Below the pieces are notes generated by a model. That model did no database searches and was not told the origin of the DNA. It saw only the letters and a list, made by a program, of their open reading frames with translations. Source: Prado023 sp963747335 (GTDB lineage Bacteria; Actinomycetota; Actinomycetes; S36-B12; CAIYMF01). Taken from it: 64,000 nucleotides of DNA. The translations under genes were made by a program, and so were the position numbers. Shown piece by piece: positions 40,601 to 49,735 of the stretch (the stretch's first letter is position 1; each line of letters starts with the position of its first letter). The stretch is taken from positions 1-64,000 of the forward strand of contig CAVVEV010000012.1 in assembly GCA_963747335.1 (NCBI GenBank), in the 5' to 3' direction.

Positions 40601-43188
40601 CGGGACGCTGGAGTCATACTTGTGCACCTCGTAGCCGGTGATCGGCACGCCGCCGGTCTCCGTCGGCGCGGTCCACGTGATCCTGGCCTCATCGGCTGCC
40701 AGGGTTGGGTCGGTGGCGGCAAGCACGGCGGTCACCGCAGTCGGCGCGCCAGGCAGACCCGCCGGAGTGACCAGCGGGGACTTGGCCGAGGCCGCACCGG
40801 TCCCGACCCCGTTGACAGCCGCCACATCGAATCGGTAGCGGGTGCCGTTCGTGAGGCCTGTAACCACGAGCCTCCGTGCCACCGGCAGTTGTGGTCTGCG
40901 TGAGGGAGTTCTCGGTGGAGTCCTCCACGAAAGCCCGCACCACGTAGCCGGAGATCGGCGAGCCGCCATCCGAGCCCGGAGCCGTCCAGGTGACCTTGGC
41001 CGTCGTGTCTCCCGGGGTGGCGTTCACGCCAGTCGGCGCATCGGGAGCCGTGGGGAGGTAGCCCCCTGCCCCGATGGGCAGGGTGATCGTGGTGGCGTCA
41101 TCGAGCCAACCAGAAAGGGCCCCGCCGTAGGGCGCCAGTGACGCGCCGGTGCTGCCCGTCGGCACGGTGACTGGCACGGCGACGGAGGCTGTTCGGGATG
41201 TGCACCACCCCGGCCGAATCGACATACCCGTCGGATGCGCCGACTTGCTCGGCGCGCCAGTTCGACAGCCGCGTCATTGCCTGGTGCTGGCCGGTCAGGC
41301 TGGCCTGCACGAGGGGGGTCGTGTTGGTCTTGAACGTGCTGTTGTAGACGTTGATGACCCCGTCGAGGACCGGGTACAGCAGGCCGTCCTCGGCCAGGTT
41401 GGACTGGTGGGCGTAGAAGGGCCGGGGGTCGTTGGTCAGCACGAACTTCAGGGCGTTGCGGACCTCGATCGGAAGGATGTAGCTGTTGAAGCTGGCCTCG
41501 GCCTGCTCGGGATCGTCCGCCGGCAGGGGCGTGATGCAGGTCGACGTTGTCGGGTTGTCCTCGCAGATCCCACTGCCGCCGTTGGCGACGGAGGTGTAGA
41601 TCCAGTTGTACTCATCCACCTCATCGAGGTACCTGCCCACGTTGAAGAAGATGTTCATGGGGTGACGGGGCACCGTGCGGACCGTACTCCCATCGAGCAG
41701 GCGGGGCTCAGATTCGCGAGAGGCGTCCGAGCCGGTGTAGTCGATGCGATTGGCGCTGAGCGCTGGGCCGAGGAAGGGGTTGTCGACCGGCTGCTGGGGC
41801 AGGCGCTTGAGGCCGCCATGCTCGCCCGTGACCAGCTCCTTCGGGTCGAAGTTCGGCAACTCGTTCTGGGCTGCCCAGGCGAGGTTCAGCTGAACTTCCG
41901 AGCTGATCACACTCGGGGACGCATACCAGAGGCCGTCAGGCCCCTGCTCCGCAGCAAGGTCGGGCTCCCACCTGTTGTCCACATCCGCGACATCCGCAGG
42001 GCTGTTGGCGCAGCGCCAGGTCTGCCCCTGCTCGTCTGGGGACTGCGCCATCCGGATGCAGCCGAGGAACTGGTGGCTGTAGGTGTGGTTGAGCCAGTTG
42101 AACTCACCCTTGTTGGCGAGCAGCTCGGCGGTGAGAGGGTCGCCCTCGCGTTGGACGCTGCCGACAGCGTTGAAGGTCATGTCCAGCTTCAACCCGGTGC
42201 GGTTCTGCCAGTCGATCAGTCGGTCGACGTCGTCAACCGTCATCCGGATGCTGTCCATCGGGACGTTCTCGCAACCCGCGTCCGGAGGCGTGCAGTCGTT
42301 GACCGCGTTCCAGCGCGTGTCGTCATTGAGGACGTCATCGATGTGCGCATTGAGGTAGTTGCGGTTGTAGCCCAGTGCGATCCCACGGGTCGCCCACGAG
42401 ACGATCCCCTCGGCGATCACGTTGAACCACTGCATCTGCCAGTTGTACGACGCGGTGAACACGAGCTCCTCACGGCCTCCGTGGGCGAACACCCCGGCGA
42501 TCGTCCCGGTGGTCCCGCCGAGGGTCGTGGTGAGCAGGGGGGTGAAGGACTGGGAGGCAGGCATGGCTGGGTCCGCCTCGGCGAGGACTCCGTAGGTCTC
42601 CGTGATGCTCGGATTGGAGTCCTCGATGGCCACGGTCCCTGTGAGGTACGAGAACGGGCCGGAAAGCCCCGCCCCGGTCACGGTCACGGTGGATCCATCC
42701 AGGGCGCCCGCCGTCCCGGTGGCGGTGAGCCCCACCGCCGGGGAGGGGTAGTCGTACCCGTTGACCTGCCGGATCCCATACTCCGCCTCGTAGGCGGCCA
42801 GGGCCGTGAGCTCACTCGGAGAAAGTTGGGGCCGACCTTCGGCACCCCCGCCAGCCTGATTGGGTAGGAATACGGCCTGGAATCGCCCCCGACCTGCTGC
42901 CTGGTCTGCGAGGAACCCCGCATCGATAGTCGGCCGGCCAGCCTCGCCGACTGTCACGAGGGTGTACGGGATCGCCTGCCTCTCGAGCTCGGCGGCCAGC
43001 GCCTCCGTCGCCGGGTCACCGGACGAGACCACCAGCGACCGCAGCGCCACGCTCCGCACCTCCGCCGCCTGCGAGGGCGGGGCGACGACACCCAACGAGA
43101 GCGCCGCGAGCGCCAGGGCCAGCACCATGGCCAGCGGGCGCAATCCGAGGATCCGTTGGGCCTGGCCCCTAGACGCAGTGGCGAACAT
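37640..43188 (-). CDS. Secreted Agd3/CE18-like polysaccharide deacetylase with FnIII and PA14 domains (frameshifted)
   Basis: About 1850 residues; starts at ATG 43188 with a near-perfect AGGAGGAGA site and a signal peptide (LAMVLALALAALSLGVV). The ~670-residue catalytic region has NAHIDDVLND (42330-42360, metal/catalytic Asp pair) and NHTYSHQ (42070-42095, HxxxH metal site), the pattern of NodB-fold deacetylases, with an N-terminal region (YDYPSPAVGL) like Agd3 proteins of CE18. Then come five FnIII and five PA14 domains. Frames shift near 41190 and 40885. It would de-N-acetylate and bind an exopolymer. It is divergent from the PelF-like gene. Family assignment is from memory of motifs, so Agd3-like is probable, not proven. 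Confidence 0.8.
37985..39430 (-). repeat. 378-bp tandem repeat encoding PA14 domains
   Basis: Equivalent points at 38166, 38544, 38922 and 39300 give an exact 378-base (126-residue) period. Copies are almost identical at the DNA level, each encoding CDGWSGAYYPNN through EYYEKTGGARAKL. A more divergent fifth PA14 domain ends the gene at 37640. PA14 modules often bind glycans. Copy number should be treated with caution in an assembly. Confidence 0.93.
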
Positions 43189-43488
43189 CTGATTCTCCTC
43201 CTGAGTGCGCGACGACGGTCTGGCTTCTCCTCGGCCGCGGACCGCGATGGTTCGCGTTCACCGCATCACGGAGCAGCCACGCGCCCAGAGTGGGGAACGG
43301 TGCGACACGCCCCACCTCCCCGTTAGTTCGATGACCTTCGGTACCCTACGGGGTCCGCCAGGGCCCTGACCAGATCAGGGCCCGATCTGCGTCAACTGTC
43401 CCCCCACAATGTCCTCCGCCTGTCTTCGAGACGGCGGTAGACACCGGTTTCCGCCCGACGGTACTGTCGAAGACCAGACGGGGAGGGT
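43189..43488. promoter_or_regulatory. Divergent promoter region of the Pel-like locus
   Basis: 300 bases between the deacetylase gene (minus) and the PelF-like gene (plus). It contains a perfect hairpin, GGGCCCTGA at 43361-43369 and TCAGGGCCC at 43375-43383 with a five-base loop, and a minus-strand TAGGGT near 43346 that could be a -10 element. Just before the PelF-like start is a 12-base palindrome GGTGTGGACACC at 43486-43497. These may be operator elements; no regulator can be named. Confidence 0.4.
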
Positions 43489-45063
43489 GTGGACACCGAC
43501 CGTGAAACCGCCATCACAAGGGAGATTCCGGTGCGCGTCCGCTTGGTGGGTGAGGGGACCTACCCCGTGACCAAGGGCGGCGTCGGGACGTGGTCGGATC
43601 AGTTGGTCCGCAGTCTTCCGGAAGTCGATTTCTCTGTCACGGTTCTCACGGCGGGCCGCGCGGCGTCGGTCTACGACCTGCCGCAGAATGTGGGAGCGGT
43701 GTTCGCTGCGGACATGTGGGGACCGATCCCGCCGCGCAAATCAATCCGGCGCAGGCACTGGGTGGCGTTCGAAGAGGCCTGGGAGGTCATCTGCGGGCAT
43801 GCGTACGGCCGCGGTGGGCGAACGGCCGACGTGACGCTCGACGCGTGGATGGCCCTGACCCGCCCGGAGCTCTCCGAACGGCTGTGGTGGCTGCTGAATG
43901 ACCGTCGTTCGCTCGGGTTGCTCAACGAGATCAGGTTGCGGGCCGGGCTCGACCCGTCGTCGGGTAGTGATGTGGCGAGAAGCATGGCCTATGTCGCGCG
44001 GATGATCATGCCGGTGTCGTTCCCCCCTGTCGAGGCTGATCTGATGCATGTGACCTCGGGCGGGTCGTCGTTGCTGGCGGCCCTACCGTCGTATGCCGAG
44101 GGAGTGCCCATCCTGCTCAGCGAGCATGGGGTGTTCTTCCGGGAGCGGTTGATGGCGATGCGCGCCACCGATTGGTCGTTCCTGCAGCGCAACATGGTTG
44201 CGGCCTTCCTGAAGAGCATCACACAGGTGGGATACGAGGCTGCGGCAGCGATCGCGCCAGTGTCGGACTTCAACGGTCGGTGGGCCGTGGCGATGGGTGC
44301 GGACCCAACCAAGGTCGTGACTCTCTACAACGGCGTGGACACAACCTTCTTCAGGCCGCTGTCGGGTGAACCGGAGACTCCGACGATCGTCTTCGTGGGG
44401 CGGATGGACCCGTTGAAGGATCTGCGGACCTTGTTGCGGGCGGTGCCGCGGGTCGCCGAGCTGGTCCCGAACGTCCGTGTGCGATTGGTCGGCCCGGTCC
44501 CGCCGACGAACGTGGCCTACGTCGACGGGCTCAAGGATCTCATCACCCAGCTCGGGATCGGGGACCGGGTGGAGTTCTTGGGACCGACGTCCGATCCGGT
44601 CGGCGCGTACTGCTCGGGGACCATCGCCGTGCTGTCCTCGATCTCCGAGGGATTCCCGTACGGTGCACTGGAGCCGATGGCCTGCGGGCGGCCGGTCGTG
44701 GCGACCAGCGTCGGGGGTGTTCCCGAGGCCGTCGGGGACGCCGGCATCCTGGTCCCCTCACGGCGCCCGGAGGCGCTGGCCGAGGCCTGCGCATTCCTGC
44801 TCGGTGATGCCAGCGAGCGTCGGCGCCTGTCGGACCGCGGCCGCATGAGGGTCGAGGAACAATTCAGCCTCGAGCGCATGGTCACCCGGATACGGGACAC
44901 CTACGTCGCCCTGACCAAGCTGCCCGAGTCGAGAGCCGGAGCCCACAATCCCGCCAGGGCAGGGGATTCCGTGGACGTGAAGTCCCGTGTTGATGCCTAC
45001 CTGCCGACTTCGCGGGACCCTGACTGGGCCTACGCGCTGTTCCGCACGAAGTCCGGCGGATGA
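43489..45063 (+). CDS. PelF-like glycosyltransferase (GT4 with DUF3492)
   Basis: Intact, 524 residues, close to PelF (about 507). The N-terminal DUF3492 region opens with VGEGTYPVTKGGVGTWSDQLV and contains ILLSEHGVFFRERL (about residue 210), the PelF signatures. The GT4 domain has IVFVGRMDPLKDLRTLL, VRLVGPVP and EGFPYGALEPMACGRPVVA (about residue 385). PelF uses UDP-GalNAc/GlcNAc to build Pel in the cytosol; the same is inferred here. The frame opens at GTG 43489; GTG 43531 has the stronger site (AAGGGAGA) and starts where relatives begin. It overlaps the next gene by four bases (ATGA). Confidence 0.87.
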   Translation: MDTDRETAITREIPVRVRLVGEGTYPVTKGGVGTWSDQLVRSLPEVDFSVTVLTAGRAASVYDLPQNVGAVFAADMWGPIPPRKSIRRRHWVAFEEAWEVICGHAYGRGGRTADVTLDAWMALTRPELSERLWWLLNDRRSLGLLNEIRLRAGLDPSSGSDVARSMAYVARMIMPVSFPPVEADLMHVTSGGSSLLAALPSYAEGVPILLSEHGVFFRERLMAMRATDWSFLQRNMVAAFLKSITQVGYEAAAAIAPVSDFNGRWAVAMGADPTKVVTLYNGVDTTFFRPLSGEPETPTIVFVGRMDPLKDLRTLLRAVPRVAELVPNVRVRLVGPVPPTNVAYVDGLKDLITQLGIGDRVEFLGPTSDPVGAYCSGTIAVLSSISEGFPYGALEPMACGRPVVATSVGGVPEAVGDAGILVPSRRPEALAEACAFLLGDASERRRLSDRGRMRVEEQFSLERMVTRIRDTYVALTKLPESRAGAHNPARAGDSVDVKSRVDAYLPTSRDPDWAYALFRTKSGG

Positions 45064-46430
45064 TCGGCCATCCGACCCGTCCGTCACTCCGTGAGTTCCT
45101 GTCCGGCGTGAGCAGCCGCACGGGTGAGCCGCTGGAGGGGGCCGCGTTGGCCGAGATGTCGGGCTACAGCGTCGCTGATGCGCAGGCCGAGGGCTGGCCC
45201 GACATCTTCGCCGCGGCGAGCGAGGTCCCAATTGCAGTGGAGCACGACTCGCTGAAGAATCGGCCGCAGCGGGCCTCTGCGGGCCGCCGCGCCTTGCTGC
45301 GTGGGCTCACCTACACCCTGCCGGTGGTCGCCCTGTGGTCGATCTTCCCGTGGCCGGTCACCCCACCCGAGGCCGCGTTCCTCGCGCTTCTGGTCGTGAT
45401 GTCCTGGGGCGGGAGCATGGCGTCAAGCCACGTGGTGGGGTCGTGGCTGCCGGGTGATGGGTTCAGGGCGTGGAAGATCGCGATCCTGGTGGCGACCGCA
45501 GCAACCCTCCTGGCAGGAGCGGCCGGGGGGATGCTGGTCCGCTGGCAGCCCTTCGGGAGTGCGGCAGCAATCGTCGGTGCCATCCAGGTGGTGTACTTCT
45601 TCAGCGCCAGCCCGTTGATGTTGCGTGAGCACAACCCAGGGCTGGTCGTGGCCGCAGTGGTCGGCGCAACGGCAGGGGCAGGTGCCCTCCTGGCATCCAT
45701 GCCCGAGCGCAGCCCGTTCTCCCAACCAGCAGCCGTGGACAGTCTTCGAATGGTGGCCGCCGAGTGTCTGGTGGTCCCCGCGCTCCTTCTCGGCAGGCAG
45801 TGCTGGGAGTCCTCTCGTATCCCGCGGACTCCGGGGTTCGCGGTGAACATCGTGCGTCGCGATGTGGCCGCCTTCGGTTCCTACGGGGTGATGTTCGGTT
45901 GCTTGGTGCTCTGGATCCCCATCATCAACCCCTCGTCGCCAGCGGCCGTCCTGAACCTGGTCGTGATCGGCGGCATCGCCGCCGCCGAGGTGGCGGTCAC
46001 GATCATGCGAGAGCGGTCTGACGCCCTCCTGGCTCAACCGTTCGAGGCCACGACGTTCGCCCCCAGTGCGAGGCGGCTCATCACCCGTGGAATAGCGATG
46101 TACGTGGTGCCGGTCGGGTTGGCCACGGTGGCCCTGGCGGCGTTCCTCAGCCACATGTCCACACCCTCACGGGCCATGATCCTGGCAACGCTGACAGTGA
46201 TCCTCCTGGGTGGGGTCCAGGTGCTGTGCCTGATCGGGATGTCCCTTCACGGGATCCGCCCCGTGGCGCTGGCCATCTCGACCTGCTCACTCGCGCTGAT
46301 GGCGATGACGCCATTCGTTGACAGCTCATTCGGTCTGATCGCCCTGTACCTGGGCGTCCTGACGGTCCTGGGCGCAACGCTGCTCATCACCGTGATGCGC
46401 CTCGGCACCCATCCCATCAACTTCATCTAG
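45060..46430 (+). CDS. PelG-like multispanning membrane protein
   Basis: 456 residues, the same size as PelG. About 85 hydrophilic N-terminal residues precede roughly 12 hydrophobic helices (for example TLPVVALWSIFPWPV, AAEVAVTIMRERSD, GGVQVLCLIGMSLHGI). Direct PelG motifs are not obvious to me, so the assignment rests on size, topology and on its ATG overlapping the stop of the PelF-like gene. In Pel systems PelG is the MOP-family transporter that works with PelF. The cytosolic N-terminal extension is unusual and could bind PelF or a regulator. Confidence 0.62.
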   Translation: MIGHPTRPSLREFLSGVSSRTGEPLEGAALAEMSGYSVADAQAEGWPDIFAAASEVPIAVEHDSLKNRPQRASAGRRALLRGLTYTLPVVALWSIFPWPVTPPEAAFLALLVVMSWGGSMASSHVVGSWLPGDGFRAWKIAILVATAATLLAGAAGGMLVRWQPFGSAAAIVGAIQVVYFFSASPLMLREHNPGLVVAAVVGATAGAGALLASMPERSPFSQPAAVDSLRMVAAECLVVPALLLGRQCWESSRIPRTPGFAVNIVRRDVAAFGSYGVMFGCLVLWIPIINPSSPAAVLNLVVIGGIAAAEVAVTIMRERSDALLAQPFEATTFAPSARRLITRGIAMYVVPVGLATVALAAFLSHMSTPSRAMILATLTVILLGGVQVLCLIGMSLHGIRPVALAISTCSLALMAMTPFVDSSFGLIALYLGVLTVLGATLLITVMRLGTHPINFI

Positions 46431-46437
46431 GGGCGCC

Positions 46438-47154
46438 ATGAGACTCCTTGCCCCGGCCTACGGATACCCCGGCACCAATCGCACGCTTTGGCACGCCCTG
46501 CTGGAGGCCGCCGACGTGCTCGGGCATGTCATCGTCAACCCGGGAAGCGGCCCCGGTGACGTTCGCGATCACGAGTGGACGCGCGAGGTGGACACCCTGA
46601 GCGCCCATGGAGTCCCCCTGCTCGGGTACCTCAACCTTGCCTACTCCAAGAAGCCAGTGGCCACACTCCTCGCGGAGGCGGACCTGTGGCGGCGCTGGTA
46701 CGGAATCGTGGACTTCTTCCTCGACTGTGCGCCCTCGTCGGATGTCCGGCGCACGGTGGAGGTCGCGGAGATCCTGCGGATCTCGGCCCGAGCCGGGGAG
46801 TTGGTCGCCAATGCCGGCACGAGGACCAGCCATGACGTCGCACAGCACTTCGACTCGGTGGTGGAGCACGAGGGACACCCCCCATTCGCCCAGGCTGGGC
46901 CGGACGTCCTGGAGTTCTGGCTGCGCGAGCACCGTGACGCAGCGGACGGCGGCCGGGACGTCTCGACCGGCCGATCATGGATCGTCCATGGTGCCGACCT
47001 CGCGGCCGCAAGCACCACGCTCAGGTCAGCGCATGCGGCCGGCGTGGACGAGATCTGGTTGACCGACCTGAGTGGGACCAACCCTTACCGGGACCTACCG
47101 ACGTACTGGCCGTGGCTGCTCGGGCAACTGGCAGACCTCAAGAGCCCGGGCTGA
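46438..47154 (+). CDS. Spherulin-4 family protein, GH135 (Sph3)-like glycosidase
   Basis: 238 residues beginning MRLLAPAYGYPGTNRTLW, followed by VIVNPGSGPGD, LLGYLNLAYSKKP, IVDFFLDCAPS and VDEIWLTDLSG: this is the spherulation-specific family 4 pattern. The family founder Sph3 (GH135) is an alpha-1,4-N-acetylgalactosaminidase needed to make fungal galactosaminogalactan. Conserved Asp residues in FFLDCAP and LTDLSG are likely catalytic. There is no signal peptide, so it would act in the cytosol or leave by another route, which is odd for this family. It starts seven bases after the PelG-like gene and shares its operon. Confidence 0.8.
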   Translation: MRLLAPAYGYPGTNRTLWHALLEAADVLGHVIVNPGSGPGDVRDHEWTREVDTLSAHGVPLLGYLNLAYSKKPVATLLAEADLWRRWYGIVDFFLDCAPSSDVRRTVEVAEILRISARAGELVANAGTRTSHDVAQHFDSVVEHEGHPPFAQAGPDVLEFWLREHRDAADGGRDVSTGRSWIVHGADLAAASTTLRSAHAAGVDEIWLTDLSGTNPYRDLPTYWPWLLGQLADLKSPG

Positions 47155-47172
47155 CCCCGACTCGACCAGTGG

Positions 47173-47991
47173 TCAGCAGGTCAGGCGGTACCCGTCGAGA
47201 TTGAGGTGCTTCTTGATCGTGGAGAAGCCCAGGGACTCGGTGGTGGCACAGATCTCCGACATGCTCCCTTCGTACTCCACATGGAGCACTGCCTTGCCAG
47301 CCGTGACGAAGGGAGTCCAGGCGGCGCACTCACCGTAGGCCACACATTGCTCGACGATGGCGAAGTCGAAGTGGGGCACCAGGTCGCTGACCTGGTCGGG
47401 ATCGTTCTTGAGCCCCACGCCCATCCCGTGCTGGTGTGCCAGCCCTGCAATCGCCTTGTTGTAGGCAAGCTGATCCGCGGCAGTCAGCGGGAAGCCCGTC
47501 TGGTTGGTGTAGCTGTCCATGTTGTCAGGATCGACGGCGTCGAAGCCCTTTGCCCGACAGGCGGCGATCCGCTGGTCCATGATCGGCAGAAGGACGTCGA
47601 GGCGACGGATGTCGAGCCACCGCTCCCCCGGCCAGCCGTCGAGTTCCCGGCCCTTCACTGACTCCGGGAATGCCTCCGCGTCCGTGCGCCAGTCCTCCCA
47701 CGAGCCGGCGCTGAGGTAGCAGACGACCCGCGCTCCCTTGGCGTGCAACTCCTTCACCAGCGAGGCGGGGGAATCCGCACCATCGATGTCGAACACCTCC
47801 GCCTCGACCGATGTGTCCACCGGGCCCGAGAACTGCACCTGCCAGGAAGCCCCTGGCTTGGGCGCCCAGATGGTGGGGCTTGCGACCACGGCGACCTCAC
47901 TCGAGCCCTTCGGCGCCGAGCAGCCGCCGCTCAAAGCGGCAGCCCCCAGCCCCAGGATCAGGGACAACCCGGCGCGCACCAGCGCGTTCAT
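47173..47991 (-). CDS. GH114 endo-alpha-1,4-polygalactosaminidase-like lipoprotein
   Basis: 272 residues. The N-terminus is a secretion signal ending in SGGCSAPKG, probably a lipobox. The GH114 barrel shows FDIDGADSPASLV, RVVCYLSAGSWEDWR, GWPGERWLDIR, GFDAVDPDNMDSY and FAIVEQC; the Asp of the DPDN strand and the Glu of VEQC correspond to the catalytic pair in Ega3-type enzymes. It should cleave deacetylated galactosamine-rich glycan outside the cell. It lies 24 bases behind a longer paralogue and converges on the GH135-like gene with an 18-base gap. Confidence 0.88.
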   Translation of the reverse strand: MNALVRAGLSLILGLGAAALSGGCSAPKGSSEVAVVASPTIWAPKPGASWQVQFSGPVDTSVEAEVFDIDGADSPASLVKELHAKGARVVCYLSAGSWEDWRTDAEAFPESVKGRELDGWPGERWLDIRRLDVLLPIMDQRIAACRAKGFDAVDPDNMDSYTNQTGFPLTAADQLAYNKAIAGLAHQHGMGVGLKNDPDQVSDLVPHFDFAIVEQCVAYGECAAWTPFVTAGKAVLHVEYEGSMSEICATTESLGFSTIKKHLNLDGYRLTC

Positions 47992-48015
47992 GCCCCGATG
48001 CTATTACCACCACGA

Positions 48016-49252
48016 TCAGGGGCACGGAGAGCGCCATGCGTCGAGGTTGAGCTTCTTGAGCAGGCTGGAGAATCCGAGCGCCTTGGTGGTGGGGCAGAAG
48101 GAGGCTCAGAGTCCCGGAGTACTCGATGTGCAGGACGGCCTTGCCTGCGGTTGTGAACGGCGCATACGCGTTGCACTCGTTGTACTTCGCGCACTCCTCG
48201 GCGATGGAGAAGTCAAAGAAGGGCTCGAGGGCCTTGACCTGGTCGGGATCGTTCTTGAGGCCGATCCCGAGCCCGTGCTTGTGCGCAAGGTCAGCGAGAC
48301 CCTTGTTGTAGGCGATCTGGTCCGCAGCCGAGATCTGGAAGCCGGAATCCTGGGTGTAGCCATCGACGTTGTCCGGATCGACGGCGTCGAAACCCTTGGC
48401 CTTGCAGTCCAGGATGCGCCGCTCCATGATCGGCAGCAGGATGCTGAGCTGCCGGACATCGAGCCACTTCTCACCGGGCCATCCGTCAAGGCCCTTGCCC
48501 TGGACCGATGCGGGGAAGGACTGCGCGTCGGATCGCCAGTCCTCCCACGATCCGGCACTGAAGTAGCAGATCACCTTCGCACCTTTGGCGTGAAGCGCAC
48601 CCACGGAGGCCGCGGTGGTGTCCACACCGTCGAGGTCGAAGACGGCCGCGTTCACCGAGGTGTCGAGGGTGCCCGCGAACTGCACCTGCCAGGACGTGCC
48701 CTTTGCCGGGGCCCACCACGTGGAAGTGGGGGCGACCGGATTCTCGGGGACGACCGGGTTCTCGGGGGCCGGGGGCTGGGGGGCCGGGGGCTGGGGGGCC
48801 GGGGGCTGGGGGGCCGGGGGCAGGACCGTGGCAGCCACGGGGGTGACCGACGCGGACTTCGACGACCAGGAGCCGCTGCCCACCCGGTTCACCGCGCGGA
48901 CCTGGAAGACGTAGGGGGCGCCATTGAGGAGCCCAGTGAGCCTGAAGGTGGTCGCCTTCGAACCTGTGCTAGACGAGGCGGACCACGTCGACCCGTTGTT
49001 GGAGGAGTACCGGACGCGATAGCCCGTGATTGACGAGCCACCCGTGCTGGTAGGAGCCTTCCACGTCAGCGCCACGGCGGCGTCGAGCGCGGACCCGACC
49101 ACACCGGTGGGCTTGCCCGGGGCAGACGCCGCGTTCGCAGGTGGAGCGGTCAAGGCCATCGCGCCTGCAATGCCCAGGACCAGGGCCACGACCAATGGGA
49201 GGAGGTGCCACCTCCGATGCGTCGACAGCGGGCTGCTTGTCATTGTCGTCAT
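48016..49252 (-). CDS. Secreted FnIII-GH114 protein (one frameshift near the end)
   Basis: About 411 residues. Signal peptide (WHLLPLVVALVLGIAGAMALTAP), one FnIII domain (GKPTGVVGSALDAAVALTW), a proline linker built of PPAPQ repeats (48755-48830), then a GH114 domain with FDLDGVDTT, KVICYFSAGSWEDWR, GWPGEKWLDVR, GFDAVDPDNVDGY and FSIAEEC. Frame changes near 48105; the corrected C-terminus (LGFSSLLKKLNLDAW) aligns with that of the lipoprotein paralogue, so the gene is probably intact in the organism. It begins at ATG 49252 after GAGGGG. A CRP-type palindrome lies ~110 bases upstream. Confidence 0.86.
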
Positions 49253-49360
49253 GGTGGTTCCCCTCACGAGTAGCCCGGGCTCTCCGGTGGCTGGCGCGTA
49301 CAGGGGGGGTCGGACGCTCCGAGCGCTGACTTGAGCGGGGCGGGTGATCTGGAGTGGCTG

Positions 49361-49378
49361 GGTGTGACCTTGCTCACA
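49361..49378. promoter_or_regulatory. CRP/GlxR-type operator
   Basis: GTGTGACCTTGCTCACAC is a perfect palindrome with six-base arms and a six-base spacer and fits the CRP-family consensus TGTGA-N6-TCACA exactly. It lies 109 bases upstream of the FnIII-GH114 start and 358 bases upstream of the GDP-fucose synthase start. Binding by a GlxR/CRP-like regulator, sensing cAMP or another nucleotide, is inferred. Confidence 0.6.
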
Positions 49379-49554
49379 CGAGCTTCCGTCTCGGCTCTGG
49401 CATCGCGCGCGCTCTCCGAAGCGGCACACTCAGCGAGTGGTCCGCGACGCAGATGGCGATTCACCACAGGCCGAGGGAGTCGCACGGTTCCGCAAGCCGC
49501 GGCCGCTCGCACTGCGTTGGACACTCATCCCAGGAGTCGAGATGGGTGGTCGAC

Positions 49555-49580
49555 GCTGATCGGCTGGCCAGCCGATCAGC
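49555..49580. promoter_or_regulatory. Perfect 26-base palindrome
   Basis: GCTGATCGGCTGG followed directly by CCAGCCGATCAGC: 13-base arms with no spacer, centred at 49567/49568. It is 155 bases before the GDP-fucose synthase start. It may be a dimer-binding operator, a recombination site or a remnant of a mobile element. Nothing in the sequence decides between these. Confidence 0.45.
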
Positions 49581-49735
49581 GAGGTGCCCATGCGGCCAGC
49601 ACATGAAGGCGATCTGCAGCAGCACGTCGAGCACGTGCCCTGTGGCGAGGCGGTGTGCGAGTCTGGTGTGACACCGCCGCCTCGTCTACGCGTTAGACTC
49701 TCCCGCATTGTGGGGCCGACGCTCTAGGGGGACCC

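Larger units (their letters stand above)
49253..49735. other. Intergenic region with two palindromes
   Basis: No gene is supported between the FnIII-GH114 gene (minus) and the GDP-fucose synthase gene (plus). Two regulatory-looking palindromes lie here and are listed separately. Short frames on both strands are cysteine/arginine-rich and look spurious. Confidence 0.5.

Noticed and set aside
43361..43383. Transcription terminator
   Set aside because: It lies between two divergent genes, where no transcript is expected to end; an operator or leader hairpin is likelier.
49430..49708. A small cysteine-rich minus-strand gene upstream of the GDP-fucose synthase
   Set aside because: No ribosome binding site, composition typical of antisense noise, and it spans the 26-base palindrome.
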